Shown here piece after piece: positions 1 to 10,900 of a stretch of DNA of 64,000 nt (positions are counted from its first letter, which is position 1; every line of letters starts with the position of its first letter). Position numbers and translations under genes: made by a program. The notes under the pieces are model-generated. The model worked only from the letters and a program-made list of their open reading frames with translations. It did not search any database and had not been told where the DNA came from. The DNA lies in the NCBI GenBank assembly GCA_019623805.1, contig CP053680.1:2148001-2212000 (forward strand). Direction: 5' to 3'. The stretch comes from Gammaproteobacteria bacterium (ex Lamellibrachia satsuma). GTDB lineage: Bacteria > Pseudomonadota > Gammaproteobacteria > Chromatiales > Chromatiaceae.

Positions 1-170
<170 letters not shown>

Positions 171-171
<1 letters not shown>

Positions 172-731
172 TGGCGCGTATTAATCTTCTGCCATGGCGC
201 GAAGCCGAACGCACAAAGCGCAAACGCGAATTTGGTTTTATGATTCTCGGCGGAGTCATTGTCACTATCGCCGCCATCTTCTTCATGCACATGCATATGG
301 AGAGCCTGATCTCGGCGCAGAATCGCCGCAATGCCTATCTGCAGCAGGAGATCGATGTGGTCAAGCAGCAGATCAGAGAGATCAGGAATCTGGGCAAGAC
401 CAAAGCCGGCCTGTTGGCGCGCATGGATATCATTCAGCAGTTGCAGAGCAGCCGTCCCCAGATCGTGCATCTGTTCGATGAACTTGTTGCCACGCTGCCC
501 GATGGCGTCCATTTAACGAGCGTTAAACAAAGTGGGGCGTTGGTGTCGGTAGCGGGACGGGCTCAGTCGAACGCCCGGGTTTCTGCTTATATGCGCAACA
601 TTGAACGTTCGGAATGGCTGGGTAATCCCCGTCTCGATGTTATCGAGAACAAGGAGGCCACCGGTACCGGGATGAGTCACTTCAAACTCACTGCGAAGCA
701 GCTTGCGAGTGGCGGGGAGGCGACGCCGTGA
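171..731 (+). CDS. pilN: Type IV pilus inner-membrane assembly protein PilN
   Basis: 186 aa bitopic inner-membrane protein. It opens with MARINLLPWREAERTKRKRE, the conserved cytoplasmic PilM-binding tail (INLLPWR), followed by one transmembrane helix at about residues 22-42 and a coiled coil (about 43-90) leading to a ferredoxin-like periplasmic domain. PilN pairs with PilO and links cytoplasmic PilM to the PilP-PilQ complex in the periplasm. The start ATG overlaps the pilM stop (TGATG), and the end overlaps the next gene by 4 nt, so the pil genes are translationally coupled in one operon. Length is normal for the family. Confidence 0.95.
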
Positions 732-1330
732 ATCTGCAGGATCTGAACGAACTCGATTTTAACAACATCGGCGTCTGGCCGGGACCGGTTAAGTTTGTGC
801 TGATGCTCATTGTCTGCGCGCTGGTTGGTGTTGGTGGTTACTACCTGGATACAGAAAAGCAGTTTAAGCAACTCGAAAGAGTGGAGATGAAAGAGGTTGA
901 ATTACGCAGAACCTTTCAGGAGAAACAGGCAAAAGCCGCCAATCTGGATGCGTATAAGAAGCAGTTGGAAGAGATGAAGCAGTCGTTTGGCGCCATGCTT
1001 CGGCAACTGCCCAACAAGACAGAAGTGGCCGAGCTGCTGGTTGATGTTTCCCAAACAGGTTTGGCCTCCGGTCTTGAATTTGAGTTGTTCAAACCACAGG
1101 GAGAAGTCCCCAGAGAATTTTATGCGGAGCTGCCGATAAAGCTGACCGTCACTGGTCAGTATCATGAGTTTGGCGATTTTATCAGCGGTCTTGCCGCACT
1201 TCCGCGCATTGTCACCATTCACGATATCAATATCAGTCCGAAAAAATCCAAGCGTGGCAAAAGCGATGGACTGGTGTTGCAGGCGACTGCCAAGACCTAT
1301 CGCTACCTGGATGAGGAGGGTGAGCAATGA
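728..1330 (+). CDS. pilO: Type IV pilus inner-membrane assembly protein PilO
   Basis: 200 aa. The start is a GTG whose bases overlap the pilN stop (GTGA), with the purine-rich tract GGCGGGGAGG just upstream as ribosome binding site. A short cytoplasmic segment is followed by one transmembrane helix (about residues 23-41, FVLMLIVCALVGVGGYYL), a periplasmic coiled coil (about 50-95) and a ferredoxin-like domain. PilO heterodimerises with PilN and contacts PilP, forming the alignment complex between the inner-membrane motor and the secretin. Its stop overlaps the ATG of pilP. Confidence 0.95.
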   Translation: MNLQDLNELDFNNIGVWPGPVKFVLMLIVCALVGVGGYYLDTEKQFKQLERVEMKEVELRRTFQEKQAKAANLDAYKKQLEEMKQSFGAMLRQLPNKTEVAELLVDVSQTGLASGLEFELFKPQGEVPREFYAELPIKLTVTGQYHEFGDFISGLAALPRIVTIHDINISPKKSKRGKSDGLVLQATAKTYRYLDEEGEQ

Positions 1331-1860
1331 GTCGCATCAGTAAAGTGCTCTGGATGCTCGCCTGTGTGCTGCCGGTGCTGTTTGTCGTGGGTTGTGCCAA
1401 GCCACAGATCAATGATCTGAAGAAGTTTGTGGCGAAAGAGAAAGCGGCAAGCCCGTCGCAGATTGAGCCGATTCCAGAGATCCGCCAGATCGAGACTTTT
1501 CTCTACGATCATCAAGACAGGCGCGATCCCTTTGCACCCTCTTCGGAGCAGCCGTCTGCAGAGCGAACCGTCGTTGATAGCGGGATAGCTCCCGATTTCA
1601 ATCGGCGCAAAGAGGAGCTTGAATCCTACTCTCTCGATACCCTTCGAATGGTTGGTACCCTGGAGCAGAATGAGATTGCCTGGGCCTTGGTGCAGACGAG
1701 GGAGGGCACTATTCACAGGGTGCGTAGTGGTAACCACATGGGCCGTAATTACGGGCGGATAACACAAATTTCGGAAGAGAAGATCGGCTTGACCGAAATT
1801 GTGCAGGATGGGTTGGGCGGCTATCGTGAACGCCCGGCATCGCTTGCGTTGACAGAATAG
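1327..1860 (+). CDS. pilP: Type IV pilus lipoprotein PilP
   Basis: 177 aa lipoprotein. A hydrophobic signal peptide ends in a lipobox (VVGC, lipidated Cys23). A short unstructured stretch with the conserved RRDPF motif (about residues 60-65) precedes a small beta-sandwich domain (about 95-170) that in this family binds the N-domains of the secretin PilQ. It connects the PilN-PilO heterodimer to PilQ. It overlaps pilO by 4 nt (ATGA) and lies 17 nt before pilQ, in line with the usual pilMNOPQ order. Confidence 0.95.
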   Translation: MSRISKVLWMLACVLPVLFVVGCAKPQINDLKKFVAKEKAASPSQIEPIPEIRQIETFLYDHQDRRDPFAPSSEQPSAERTVVDSGIAPDFNRRKEELESYSLDTLRMVGTLEQNEIAWALVQTREGTIHRVRSGNHMGRNYGRITQISEEKIGLTEIVQDGLGGYRERPASLALTE

Positions 1861-1877
1861 TTCTGAGGAATTGCGAG

Positions 1878-4046
1878 ATGAACGTTATGCCTATGGCATT
1901 CTGGCGTAGAGGGGAGAATGCCTCAGTCGCTGCTAACCAAAAGAGACGCGGTCACGCTGTACTCTTTTTGCTCCTGTTGTGGACGCTTCCCGCGCTGGTT
2001 TGGGGTGGGGTTTCACTTGAGGATATTGATTTCTCGGCGCTTCCCGGAGATCGGGTGCAGATCACACTGGCCATGTCGGGCGATGTGCCTGAGCCGAGCA
2101 GTTTCATTACTGAATCCCCGGCCCGTATCTCCCTTGATTTTGCCGGTGTCAGCAGTAGTCTGGCTTACAAAAGCAAGCAGATCGGTATCGGCGCTGCACA
2201 CAGTGTCAATATCCTGGAAGCGGGAAACCGGCTGCGAGTGGTGGTCAATCTGTTGAGCTCAGTGGCTCACCGTATTGAGGCTCAGGGCGGTAACATTGTG
2301 ATCACCCTTGATGCTGGGGGCCGCGCTACTGCGGAGTCTGCCGAACCGGTGGCCGTTGCAGAGACTGCAGGACATATGGTGCAGACCCCTGTGTCTACGG
2401 AGACAGAGGCGGGTGAGGGGATCGTCGGAGTTGATTTTCGTCGTGGCGAAACCGGTGAAGGCCGTGTGCTTGTCACGCTCGCAGATTCCGCTATCCCGGT
2501 CGACGTGCGGGAAGAGGGAAGCCGCGTTGTGATGGAGTTCCTCGGCACCACGGTTCCGGGAAAACTGGTCCAGAGCCTGGACGTGATGGATTTCGCAACG
2601 CCGGTGACGCTTGTCGAGACCAGGCCACAGGGAAACAATGTGGTGATAGAGATCACGGTAACCGGCGAATACGATTACATGGCCTATCAGACAGGCAATG
2701 TCTTTGCCGTTGAGTTACGGGGCCTGAGCAAGGCGGAAAAAGAGGCGCAACAGAAAGAGCGCATGGTCTTCTCCGGTGAGCGTCTCTCACTTAATTTTCA
2801 GGATATTGAGGTGCGTTCCGTACTGCAATTGCTGGCGGATTTCACCGAACTCAATCTGGTTACCAGTGATACGGTCAGCGGCCGCATTACACTGCGTTTG
2901 AAGAATGTTCCCTGGGATCAGGCGTTGGATATCATCCTGAAATCCAAAGGTCTCTCCATGCGCAGCAATGAAAATGTGATCATGGTTGCGCCAACGGAAG
3001 AGATCGCGGCACGCGAGCAGTTGGAGTTGGAGTCGCAACAGAAGATCGAAGAGCTGGCCCCACTGCGTTCCGAATTTGTACAGGTCAATTATGCCAAGGC
3101 TAAGGACTTGGCGACGCTGCTGAAGTCCTCGGAGAATCGTCTGCTTTCCGAGCGTGGTAATGTGACCGTGGACATGCGAACCAATACCCTGCTGCTGCAG
3201 GATACAGCGGCAAAACTGGAAGATATTCGCCGTTTGTTGCAGAAGCTGGATATCCCGGTGCGTCAGGTATTGATCGAATCCAGGATTGTGATTGCCAACA
3301 ACGACTTTGCCAAGGATCTGGGTGTTCGTTTCGGCGCCACGTTTAACGCGACTTCCGGTGACAGTGGTGGGTTGTTTGCCGGCGGTATGCCTGGCCACCT
3401 CACACCCGGTGCCGGTGTCACCGGCATCGAGAATCCCGCGGGTTCAGGTAATGAGTCGCTGATTGTCAATCTACCGGCGACTGCGCCATCCGGGGCATTA
3501 AACCTGCTGGTGGGCAAGGTGGGCTCATACCTCCTGCAACTGGAGATCTCCGCGATGCAGAATGAGGGCAAGGGCGAGGTCATCTCCAGTCCCCGGGTGA
3601 TCACTTCCGACCAGAGCAAGGCTTCCATCAAGCAGGGTGTCGAGATCCCCTATCAGGAGAAAACCTCCAGTGGCGCCACTTCTGTGAGCTTCAAGGAGGC
3701 TTTATTGAAGTTGGACGTAACACCTCATATCACGCCCGATGACCGGATCCGGATGGATCTGGCGATCAACAAAGATAATCCTGACTTCTCAAATAGCGTT
3801 TTGGGTGTGCCGCCGCTCCAAACCCGAAAGATAGAAACCACCGTGTTGGTTGATAACGGTGAAACGGTGGTTCTGGGTGGCGTTTTTGAACGCACCAAGA
3901 CCAAGAACGTCGATCAGGTTCCTTTCTTTGGTGATCTTCCCTACGTGGGTGTGTTGTTCAGGAAAAATGAACAGAAGGATGAGAACGGTGAGCTGCTGAT
4001 CTTCGTGACGCCCAAGATTCTCAAAGATTCATTACGGGTTCGCTGA
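1878..4046 (+). CDS. pilQ: Type IV pilus secretin PilQ
   Basis: 722 aa outer-membrane secretin through which the pilus leaves the cell. After a long N-terminal extension and signal peptide (hydrophobic segment about residues 28-42) come two AMIN domains (about 45-145 and 180-275) that bind peptidoglycan, an STN/N0 domain starting near LNFQDIEVRSVLQLLADFT (about 300-350), an N1/KH-type secretin N-domain (about 390-460) and the secretin beta-barrel (about 470-720). The barrel carries the signature VPFFGDLPYVGVLFR near the C-terminus. The transcript probably ends at the hairpin 25-50 bp downstream. Confidence 0.96.
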   Translation: MNVMPMAFWRRGENASVAANQKRRGHAVLFLLLLWTLPALVWGGVSLEDIDFSALPGDRVQITLAMSGDVPEPSSFITESPARISLDFAGVSSSLAYKSKQIGIGAAHSVNILEAGNRLRVVVNLLSSVAHRIEAQGGNIVITLDAGGRATAESAEPVAVAETAGHMVQTPVSTETEAGEGIVGVDFRRGETGEGRVLVTLADSAIPVDVREEGSRVVMEFLGTTVPGKLVQSLDVMDFATPVTLVETRPQGNNVVIEITVTGEYDYMAYQTGNVFAVELRGLSKAEKEAQQKERMVFSGERLSLNFQDIEVRSVLQLLADFTELNLVTSDTVSGRITLRLKNVPWDQALDIILKSKGLSMRSNENVIMVAPTEEIAAREQLELESQQKIEELAPLRSEFVQVNYAKAKDLATLLKSSENRLLSERGNVTVDMRTNTLLLQDTAAKLEDIRRLLQKLDIPVRQVLIESRIVIANNDFAKDLGVRFGATFNATSGDSGGLFAGGMPGHLTPGAGVTGIENPAGSGNESLIVNLPATAPSGALNLLVGKVGSYLLQLEISAMQNEGKGEVISSPRVITSDQSKASIKQGVEIPYQEKTSSGATSVSFKEALLKLDVTPHITPDDRIRMDLAINKDNPDFSNSVLGVPPLQTRKIETTVLVDNGETVVLGGVFERTKTKNVDQVPFFGDLPYVGVLFRKNEQKDENGELLIFVTPKILKDSLRVR

Positions 4047-4068
4047 TTACGTCACCACTGTTTAGGTT

Positions 4069-4096
4069 AAAGGCGCGCCATTTGGCGCGCCTTTTT
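4069..4096 (+). terminator. Rho-independent terminator after pilQ
   Basis: A perfect GGCGCGCC / GGCGCGCC stem with a four-base ATTT loop, extended by flanking A-T pairs and followed by a run of T. It closes the pil operon and separates it from aroK. Confidence 0.9.
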
Positions 4097-4153
4097 GTTT
4101 TTTTGGAAAGGATGACTTGCCGCTGCCGGTAAAATCTGGCATATCTGCTGATT

Positions 4154-4675
4154 ATGAAACGAAATCAGAATCTTTTTCTTGTGGGACCGATGGGTGCCGG
4201 CAAGACGACCGTTGGCAAACAGCTGGCGGAAGCACTGGGTATGACGTTCGAGGACAGTGATCGGGAGATCCAGCGTCGAACCGGCGTGGATATCCCCACG
4301 ATCTTCGAGTTCGAGGGTGAGGAGGGCTTTCGTAACAGGGAGCGGGCCGTCATCGACGACCTCTCTGCGCAGGAAGGCGTCGTGCTGGCAACCGGAGGTG
4401 GCGCTATCCTGGATGCGGACAACCGGCGCAATCTCTCCTCCAGAGGCATAGTGGTCTATCTCTACTGCACGCCTGAGCAGCAGTACGACCGGACCTATCG
4501 TGATCGCAATCGACCGTTGTTGCAGACCGAGAATCCTCTGGCCAAACTGGAGAGTTTGATGGAGCAGCGGGACCCCCTCTACCGACAGACTGCGGATCTG
4601 GTGGTGATTACCGAACAGCGTAACACTCAATCCGTGGCTCGCGAGGTTCAGGAAAAACTGGAATCGTTGGATTAG
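4154..4675 (+). CDS. aroK: Shikimate kinase
   Basis: 173 aa, the usual length for AroK. It phosphorylates shikimate to shikimate 3-phosphate with ATP, step five of chorismate synthesis. Visible motifs are the Walker A loop GPMGAGKTTVGK (residues 11-22), the shikimate-binding DSDREI segment with Asp and Arg, the FRNRE motif and the GGGA shikimate loop (ATGGGAIL). The lid arginine region is RDRNRPLL. It is separated from aroB by a MITE-like palindrome rather than joined directly to it. No Shine-Dalgarno of note. Confidence 0.95.
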   Translation: MKRNQNLFLVGPMGAGKTTVGKQLAEALGMTFEDSDREIQRRTGVDIPTIFEFEGEEGFRNRERAVIDDLSAQEGVVLATGGGAILDADNRRNLSSRGIVVYLYCTPEQQYDRTYRDRNRPLLQTENPLAKLESLMEQRDPLYRQTADLVVITEQRNTQSVAREVQEKLESLD

Positions 4676-4834
4676 GGAGCCTCTGAACAAGTCATGGACC
4701 TACAACTTGCGGCTGAAATGCACTGCTTCTTCGTTGGAAATCTTCGCAATAGCCTGCTATTACGTGCGATTTCCGCCTCAAATCAGCGCATTTCATCTCA
4801 CAATCTGAACGGCCCAGACTTATTCAGAGGCTCC
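4676..4834. repeat. MITE-like palindromic element, 159 bp, 18-bp terminal inverted repeats
   Basis: The element begins GGAGCCTCTGAACAAGTC right after the aroK stop and ends with the inverted copy GACTTATTCAGAGGCTCC, 17 of 18 bases matching. The interior holds further inverted pieces (GGAAATC / GATTTCC and TGAAATGC / GCATTTCA), so the whole can fold as one long hairpin. It has no coding capacity. Size, terminal repeats and intergenic position fit a miniature inverted-repeat element; no clear target duplication is visible. Confidence 0.7.
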
Positions 4835-4871
4835 TTAACGGCTCACAAACAATAATTGAGAAGGAATCAGC

Positions 4872-5963
4872 TTGAACGCAGTAGTTAACAGGCTTGAAGT
4901 GGATCTGGGGGAACGCGGATATCCTATCTACATCGGTGCCGGTATCCACGCCAACGCAGATTACTACCGCCCTCATATCAGTGGCACGCAGGTTATGGTG
5001 GTAACCAATGAAACCATCGCGCCGCTCTATCTGAAAAATGCCCTGCAGGCATTGGATGGCTTCGAGGTTGCCAGTGTCATTCTGCCGGATGGTGAGCAGT
5101 TCAAGACCCTGGAAGTCCTCAGCCGGATCTACACCGCACTGCTGGAACAGCGCTTTACCCGCAAATGCACCCTGGTTGCCCTCGGCGGAGGTGTGATTGG
5201 TGACATGACCGGTTTTGCCGCCGCCTCCTACCAGCGGGGGGTGCCCTTCATTCAGGTGCCGACCACGCTGCTTTCCCAGGTCGACTCTTCGGTGGGTGGC
5301 AAGACGGGTGTGAACCACCCGCTGGGCAAAAACATGATTGGGGCCTTCTATCAGCCCAAAGCCGTACTGGCGGATATAACGACACTCAATACCCTGGATG
5401 ACAGGCAGTTGGCATCGGGTATCTCCGAAGTGATCAAATACGGACTCATCAACGACCGCCCATTTTTCGAATGGCTGGAGGCCAATATGGAAGCCCTGCT
5501 GGCCCGTGAACCTGAAGCGCTGACCTATGCCATAGAGCGCTCCTGCCGGGACAAGGCGGAAGTGGTGGCGGCGGATGAGAAAGAGGCGGGTCAGCGGGCT
5601 CTGCTGAATCTTGGACACACTTTTGGCCATGCCATAGAGACCGGCATGGGCTACGGTGAGTGGCTGCATGGCGAGGCGGTCGCCGCCGGTATGTGCATGG
5701 CAGCGGACCTTTCGCGTCGATTGGGCTGGATTGATGGTAAAGATTTTGAGCGCACCTGTCGCCTTATTGAACAGGCTGGACTGCCGACGGATCCGCCGAA
5801 GGCGCTCTCCAGCGAGCAGTTCATGGCGCTGATGGCTGTGGACAAGAAAGTATTGGACGGAAAGCTGCGGCTGGTGCTCTTGCGTGGGATTGGAGAGTCG
5901 GTGGTCAGCGACGATTTTGACCATGAGATGTTGCAGGAATCCTTGGGAGTCTGTCTGGTTTAA
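4872..5963 (+). CDS. aroB: 3-dehydroquinate synthase
   Basis: 363 aa. It converts DAHP to 3-dehydroquinate using NAD and a divalent metal, step two of the shikimate pathway. The conserved nucleotide motif [14 protein letters not shown] lies near residue 105, followed by [20 protein letters not shown] and the metal-binding [12 protein letters not shown]. The start is TTG at 4872 with AAGGA eight bases upstream; no ATG lies near the family's usual N-terminus, and [18 protein letters not shown] matches the expected beginning. It shares its neighbourhood with aroK and the DamX-like gene, the usual gammaproteobacterial order. Confidence 0.95.
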   Translation: MNAVVNRLEVDLGERGYPIYIGAGIHANADYYRPHISGTQVMVVTNETIAPLYLKNALQALDGFEVASVILPDGEQFKTLEVLSRIYTALLEQRFTRKCTLVALGGGVIGDMTGFAAASYQRGVPFIQVPTTLLSQVDSSVGGKTGVNHPLGKNMIGAFYQPKAVLADITTLNTLDDRQLASGISEVIKYGLINDRPFFEWLEANMEALLAREPEALTYAIERSCRDKAEVVAADEKEAGQRALLNLGHTFGHAIETGMGYGEWLHGEAVAAGMCMAADLSRRLGWIDGKDFERTCRLIEQAGLPTDPPKALSSEQFMALMAVDKKVLDGKLRLVLLRGIGESVVSDDFDHEMLQESLGVCLV

Positions 5964-6062
5964 CACTGTTTGGCTGCTTTTGCTCCAAGCGGATAAACCC
6001 GACAGACTCCTGGACCAGCAGACAAACTGACACACGGATTGGCCGGCGGGGGCGGGCGAACA

Positions 6063-7646
6063 GTGGCAAATTCCGATAACTATTTCAGCACGTTGGAGCT
6101 TGCTCAGCGGCAGGATCTCATCCGCCACCTGATCGAGAATAGTGAAGTCGTGCCCTTGGTGCGTGGTCCTGGTGGTATCGGAAAGAGTGCCATGGCGGCA
6201 CAGATACAGCTCCATGCGCCTGACGCCTGGGTGATCAGCCATTTCGATGCGGACCCGACACTGCAGCCCGAGCTGATGCTTGCGCATATCGCCCGTGGTT
6301 TTGGGCTGGCAGATGAACATCCAAGCCTGATGGATCTGCTGATTGATCACTTTGAGCATCTACACCAGCAGGGGCGTGTGCCGGTTGTTCTCCTGGATGA
6401 TGCACAACTGCTGCCGCCTGCCAGCCTGATTACACTGCTGCGTCTGTTTGAACATCAGGTGGAGGGAATCTCCCAGGTCAGTATTGTCCTCTTTGCCAAC
6501 ACCCAGATTGATCTACTCCTGGCGACGCCCCAGTTGCAGGCCATGTCTCACCATGCGTTGCATATCATCGATATGCCGGTAATGGGATTTGAAGCCGCCA
6601 ATGCATTCATGGGTTATCTGATCAAGGCCGAGGGGTTGCCTGAAACGCTTGCCCTGGACGATGACCTTCTCGGTCGGATACTTCGTGAAACTCAGGGACG
6701 AATTGGGCCGCTCGGGGAGTCGATCCTTGAAGCCATCAGCACCAGACCGCTCCGGTCCGGGGGGGCGAAGTCGGGCCAGTCCACCTTTCGTTGGTTGCTG
6801 ATAGCTGCGTCAGCGCTGATTGTTGGCGGGGTGCTGTGGTTTCAGGATGAGATCAATCGTCTGTTCGTTACAGGAAAATCAGCGCTGCCAAATGTAGAGG
6901 AGAGGCAGCAGGCCATACCGGCGCAGCAGGAGGTGCTGACCCTTGATCGTCGCACCATTGAGCCGGTGCAGGAGAGGGCGCCTGTAGTGGAGGTGATTCC
7001 GGAAGCCGACTCTGCATCGGCCGAGGATCAATATCTCGCCGAGATAGATGTCAAGGAGCCGCCAATCGAGGTTCCCGTGGAAATTGAACAGGGGGGCGAG
7101 ACGATTGATGCGGCGCCGCAGTCTGAAGAGCCGGTGCCGCAGACTGAGCTGCAGTCTGCCGAAACAGATAAACCATTGGCGGAGTCTGCTGCGGTCTCTG
7201 AATCTGAAGAGGAGGTGTCTGAGGTGGCTCAGACCGAAACCGTACGGGAGCAGATTGAGGAGCCAGCCATCGAGCCGGAAGTTCTCCCGAAAAAGGCACG
7301 GCTGCCGGAGGTGGTTCCTGAGCCGCAGGTGCCGGCTGATCCCTTGGACAGGAACAACTGGTTGCTCGAACAGAATCCTGAGCACTACACATTGCAGTTG
7401 ATCGGTGTCGAGCAGCTCGCCTCGCTGCGGCGGTTTGTGAAGCGACATGGCTTGGAAAAACAGGCGGGATATATCAGGACAAAGCGCAAGGGCAAGGCGT
7501 GGTATGTGTTGCTCTGGGGTGTCTATCCTGAACGCGATGCGGCGCAGAAGGCGAAACGAAAACTGCCCCGTTCTCTGAAGAGTAGAGATGCTTGGGCGCG
7601 TACTGTGGGTTCGCTACAGCAGGAACTGAATGCATCGCTTCCGTGA
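6063..7646 (+). CDS. DamX-like AAA ATPase with C-terminal SPOR domain
   Basis: About 527 aa from a GTG start at 6063; the frame is also open from a TTG at 6039. An N-terminal AAA/ExeA-like ATPase domain (about residues 10-230) has Walker A GPGGIGKSAM and Walker B VVLLDDAQ. One transmembrane helix (about 247-266, WLLIAASALIVGGVLWF) precedes a long acidic, Pro/Glu-rich periplasmic linker and a SPOR domain (about 445-515, YTLQLIGVEQLASLRRFV) that binds denuded septal glycans. The position after aroKB is that of damX in gammaproteobacteria, so a role at the division septum is inferred. Confidence 0.85.
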   Translation: MANSDNYFSTLELAQRQDLIRHLIENSEVVPLVRGPGGIGKSAMAAQIQLHAPDAWVISHFDADPTLQPELMLAHIARGFGLADEHPSLMDLLIDHFEHLHQQGRVPVVLLDDAQLLPPASLITLLRLFEHQVEGISQVSIVLFANTQIDLLLATPQLQAMSHHALHIIDMPVMGFEAANAFMGYLIKAEGLPETLALDDDLLGRILRETQGRIGPLGESILEAISTRPLRSGGAKSGQSTFRWLLIAASALIVGGVLWFQDEINRLFVTGKSALPNVEERQQAIPAQQEVLTLDRRTIEPVQERAPVVEVIPEADSASAEDQYLAEIDVKEPPIEVPVEIEQGGETIDAAPQSEEPVPQTELQSAETDKPLAESAAVSESEEEVSEVAQTETVREQIEEPAIEPEVLPKKARLPEVVPEPQVPADPLDRNNWLLEQNPEHYTLQLIGVEQLASLRRFVKRHGLEKQAGYIRTKRKGKAWYVLLWGVYPERDAAQKAKRKLPRSLKSRDAWARTVGSLQQELNASLP

Positions 7647-7924
7647 ATTGGATTCATAAGTCTTGTAAAATCAAATAGTTGTGTCGTCGCTCGGCGATGT
7701 TTCCGGGGCAGCACACCCCTGTATTTTTTGTGTGAAATCGTTACAAACTGGCCTGATCGGCCAATCTCAAGTATCCTACGCGGCTCTGTGCGCCCCGACT
7801 TCGGGGCGGGTTGGTGGGTGCGCGAGAGGGTTTTCCCGCCAATTGATTTTTTTCAGGTTAGTGCATACAGGTCCTTCTGGCGGAGAGTCTCCGCTATCAG
7901 GGCCCGACAGCAACGAGGTTTGCA
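7647..7924 (+). promoter_or_regulatory. Upstream region of gltBD
   Basis: This stretch before gltB holds a strong hairpin CGCCCCGA-CT-TCGGGGCG at 7791-7808 that lacks a T-run. The last 20 bases before the gltB ATG contain no strong Shine-Dalgarno. It presumably carries the gltBD promoter and a structured leader; no operator was recognised and no small gene is convincing here. Confidence 0.35.
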
Positions 7925-10900
7925 ATGAGCCAAGGTGCTTTACCACCGAAGCAGGGACTCTATGATCCCGCTAACGAACATGATGCCTGTGGTGTCGGCT
8001 TTGTCGCCAACATCAAAGGTAATAAAAGTCATCAAATTGTCCGGCAGGGTCTGGAGATTCTGGATCGCCTGACCCATCGTGGTGCGGTCGGCGCAGATCC
8101 GAAGGCGGGTGACGGCGCAGGTATCCTGCTGCAGATCCCCGATGTCTTTTTCCGCGCCCAGGTCGATTTTGATCTGCCCGAGGCGGGGGGTTATGCCATT
8201 GGTATGCTTTTTCTTCCGCAGAACGAGGCGAGCCGGAACGAGTGCGAGGAGACCGTCGAAAAACTGGTCACTGCCGAGGGTCAGTCGGTAATCGGTTGGC
8301 GCGACGTGCCTGTGGACAACAGTGGCCTGGGTTACAGCGTTGTGCCCACCGAGCCGGTCGTACGGCAGATATTCGTCAGTCGTGGCGATAACTGCGCCGA
8401 TCAGGATGCCTTTGAGCGCAAGCTTTTCGTCATCCGCAAACAGATCGAGAAGCTGATTCGCGAAGCAGAGATGGAGGGTGGCGAATCCTTCTATTTTACC
8501 TCTTTCTCATCCCGTACCATCGTCTACAAAGGCATGCTGCTCTCGGGGCAGGTGGGTGAGTATTTTAACGATCTCAATGACGAGACAATGGTCACAGCCC
8601 TGGCGCTGGTGCATCAGCGTTTCTCCACCAACACCTTCCCCACCTGGGATCTGGCGCATCCGTTTCGCATGATCGCTCACAACGGGGAGATCAACACCCT
8701 GCGTGGCAACGTGAATTGGATGGCCGCGCGCAAGAGTTCCATGGCTTCGGAGATTCTGGGTGAAGATCTGGATAAGATCTGGCCGTTGATTCCTGAAGGG
8801 CAGTCCGATTCGGCCTGTTTCGATAATGCGCTGGAGCTGCTGGTGGCCGGTGGCTACTCCCTCTCCCACGCGATGATGATGCTGATTCCAGAGGCCTGGT
8901 CCGGCAACAAAGTGATGGACCGGAAGCGCCGTGCTTTCTATGAGTACCATGCCGCGCTGATGGAGCCCTGGGACGGTCCGGCTGCGGTCGCCTTTACCGA
9001 TGGCCGCCAGATAGGCGCCACCCTGGATCGCAATGGCCTGCGCCCCGCCCGCTATCTGATCACCGATGATGATCTGGTGGTGATGGCGTCCGAGATGGGT
9101 GTGCTCGATATTCCGGAAGAGAAGATCGTCAAAAAATGGCGGCTGCAGCCGGGTAAGATGTTCCTCATCGATACCGAAGAGGGCCGCATCATCGATGACG
9201 TTGAGCTGAAGGCCAATATCTCCGGCGCCCAGCCCTATCGGGACTGGCTCGACAAGACCCAGACTCACCTGGATCAGCTGCCTACCGACGTGGCGCCGAT
9301 GGCGCCGGATGCGACTAGGCTGCTGAATGGTCAGCAGGCGTTCGGTTATACCCAGGAAGAGATCAAGTTTCTCCTGATTCCGATGGTCATGACCGGCATG
9401 GAGGCGACTGGCTCCATGGGCACCGACCTGCCTCCGTCCGTGCTCTCCAACAAGTCGAAGCACCTCTCCAGCTATTTTCAGCAGAACTTTGCCCAGGTGA
9501 CCAATCCGCCGATCGACCCGATCCGCGAAGAGATCGTCATGTCCCTGGTCTCCCTGATCGGCCCCCGTCCCAACCTGCTGGGAATGGCGGATGCGGGTAA
9601 GAACATGCGCCTGGAGGTGCCGCAGCCGATCCTCACCAACGGTGACCTGGAACGAATCAGGCACATCGAGGATAATACCGGAGGTGCGTTCCGCACCAAG
9701 ACCCTGGATATGACCTACAGGATCACCGAAGGTGCGGAAGGGATGAAAGGGGCACTGGCCGCACTCTGCGAACTGGCCGAGACCAAGGTTCGGGAGGGCT
9801 ATAATATCCTGATCCTCTCCGATCGCAAGGTCGATACGGATCGCATAGCGATCCCTTCACTGCTGGCGACCTCCGCAGTGCACCATCATCTGATCCGCAA
9901 AGGCTTGCGCACAGAGTCGGGCCTGGTGGTCGAGACCGGCGCCGCGCTGGAGGTCCACCACTTTGCCACCCTTGCGGGATACGGTGCAGAGGCGATCAAT
10001 CCCTATCTGGCTTTCGACACTATCGATGCACAGCTACCCGATTTGCCTGAACCGTTGACGTTCAGCGAAGGCCAGAGCCGTTACATCAAGGCGATCGGCA
10101 AGGGTCTGAAGAAGGTGATGTCGAAGATGGGCATCTCAACCTATCAATCCTATTGTGGCGCGCAGATATTCGATGCCGTTGGTCTGCACAGCAGTTTTCT
10201 GGCGGACTATTTTACCGGCACCAGTACTACCATCGAGGGTGCCGGGCTGGCGCAGATCGCCGAAGAGGCAAAGCGTTGGCACGAGGCGGCCTACGGTGGC
10301 GCCGAGATCTATCGCAAGCATCTGGATGTGGGTGGCGACTACGCCTACCGTATCCGCGGCGAGGCGCATAACTGGTCCCCTGACAGCATCGCCAAGATTC
10401 AGCATGCGGTGCGCAGTAACGACTGGAATACCTACGAAGCGTTTGCCCGGCAGATCAACGAGCAGAATGAGACATTGCTGACCCTGCGTGGCCTCTTCGA
10501 GTTCAAGTTTGCCGATCAGGAGATCCCGCTGGACGAAGTGGAACCGGCAAAGGAGATCGTCAAGCGCTTTGTTACCGGTGCCATGTCCTTTGGTTCCATC
10601 TCCTATGAGGCGCATTCGACGCTGGCCGTCGCAATGAACCGCATCGGCGGCAAGTCCAATACCGGCGAAGGTGGTGAGGAGTCCGAGCGCTTCGACCCGC
10701 TGCCGGACGGATCCCCAAATCCCGAACGCTCTGCCATCAAGCAGGTTGCCTCCGGACGTTTTGGTGTGACCACCGAGTATCTGGTCAACTCCGATGACAT
10801 CCAGATCAAGATGGCCCAGGGCGCGAAACCCGGCGAGGGTGGTCAGTTGCCAGGCCACAAGGTTAACCAGCAGATAGCCCGGGTGCGCCACTCAACCCCC

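Noticed and set aside
4824-6359. 511-codon minus-strand open frame across aroB
   Set aside because: It is antisense to the well-recognised aroB and the DamX-like gene, has no domain and owes its length to codon bias on the other strand.
8507-9664. Long minus-strand open frame in gltB
   Set aside because: Shadow of gltB; low-complexity His/Arg/Gln-rich text and no ribosome binding site.
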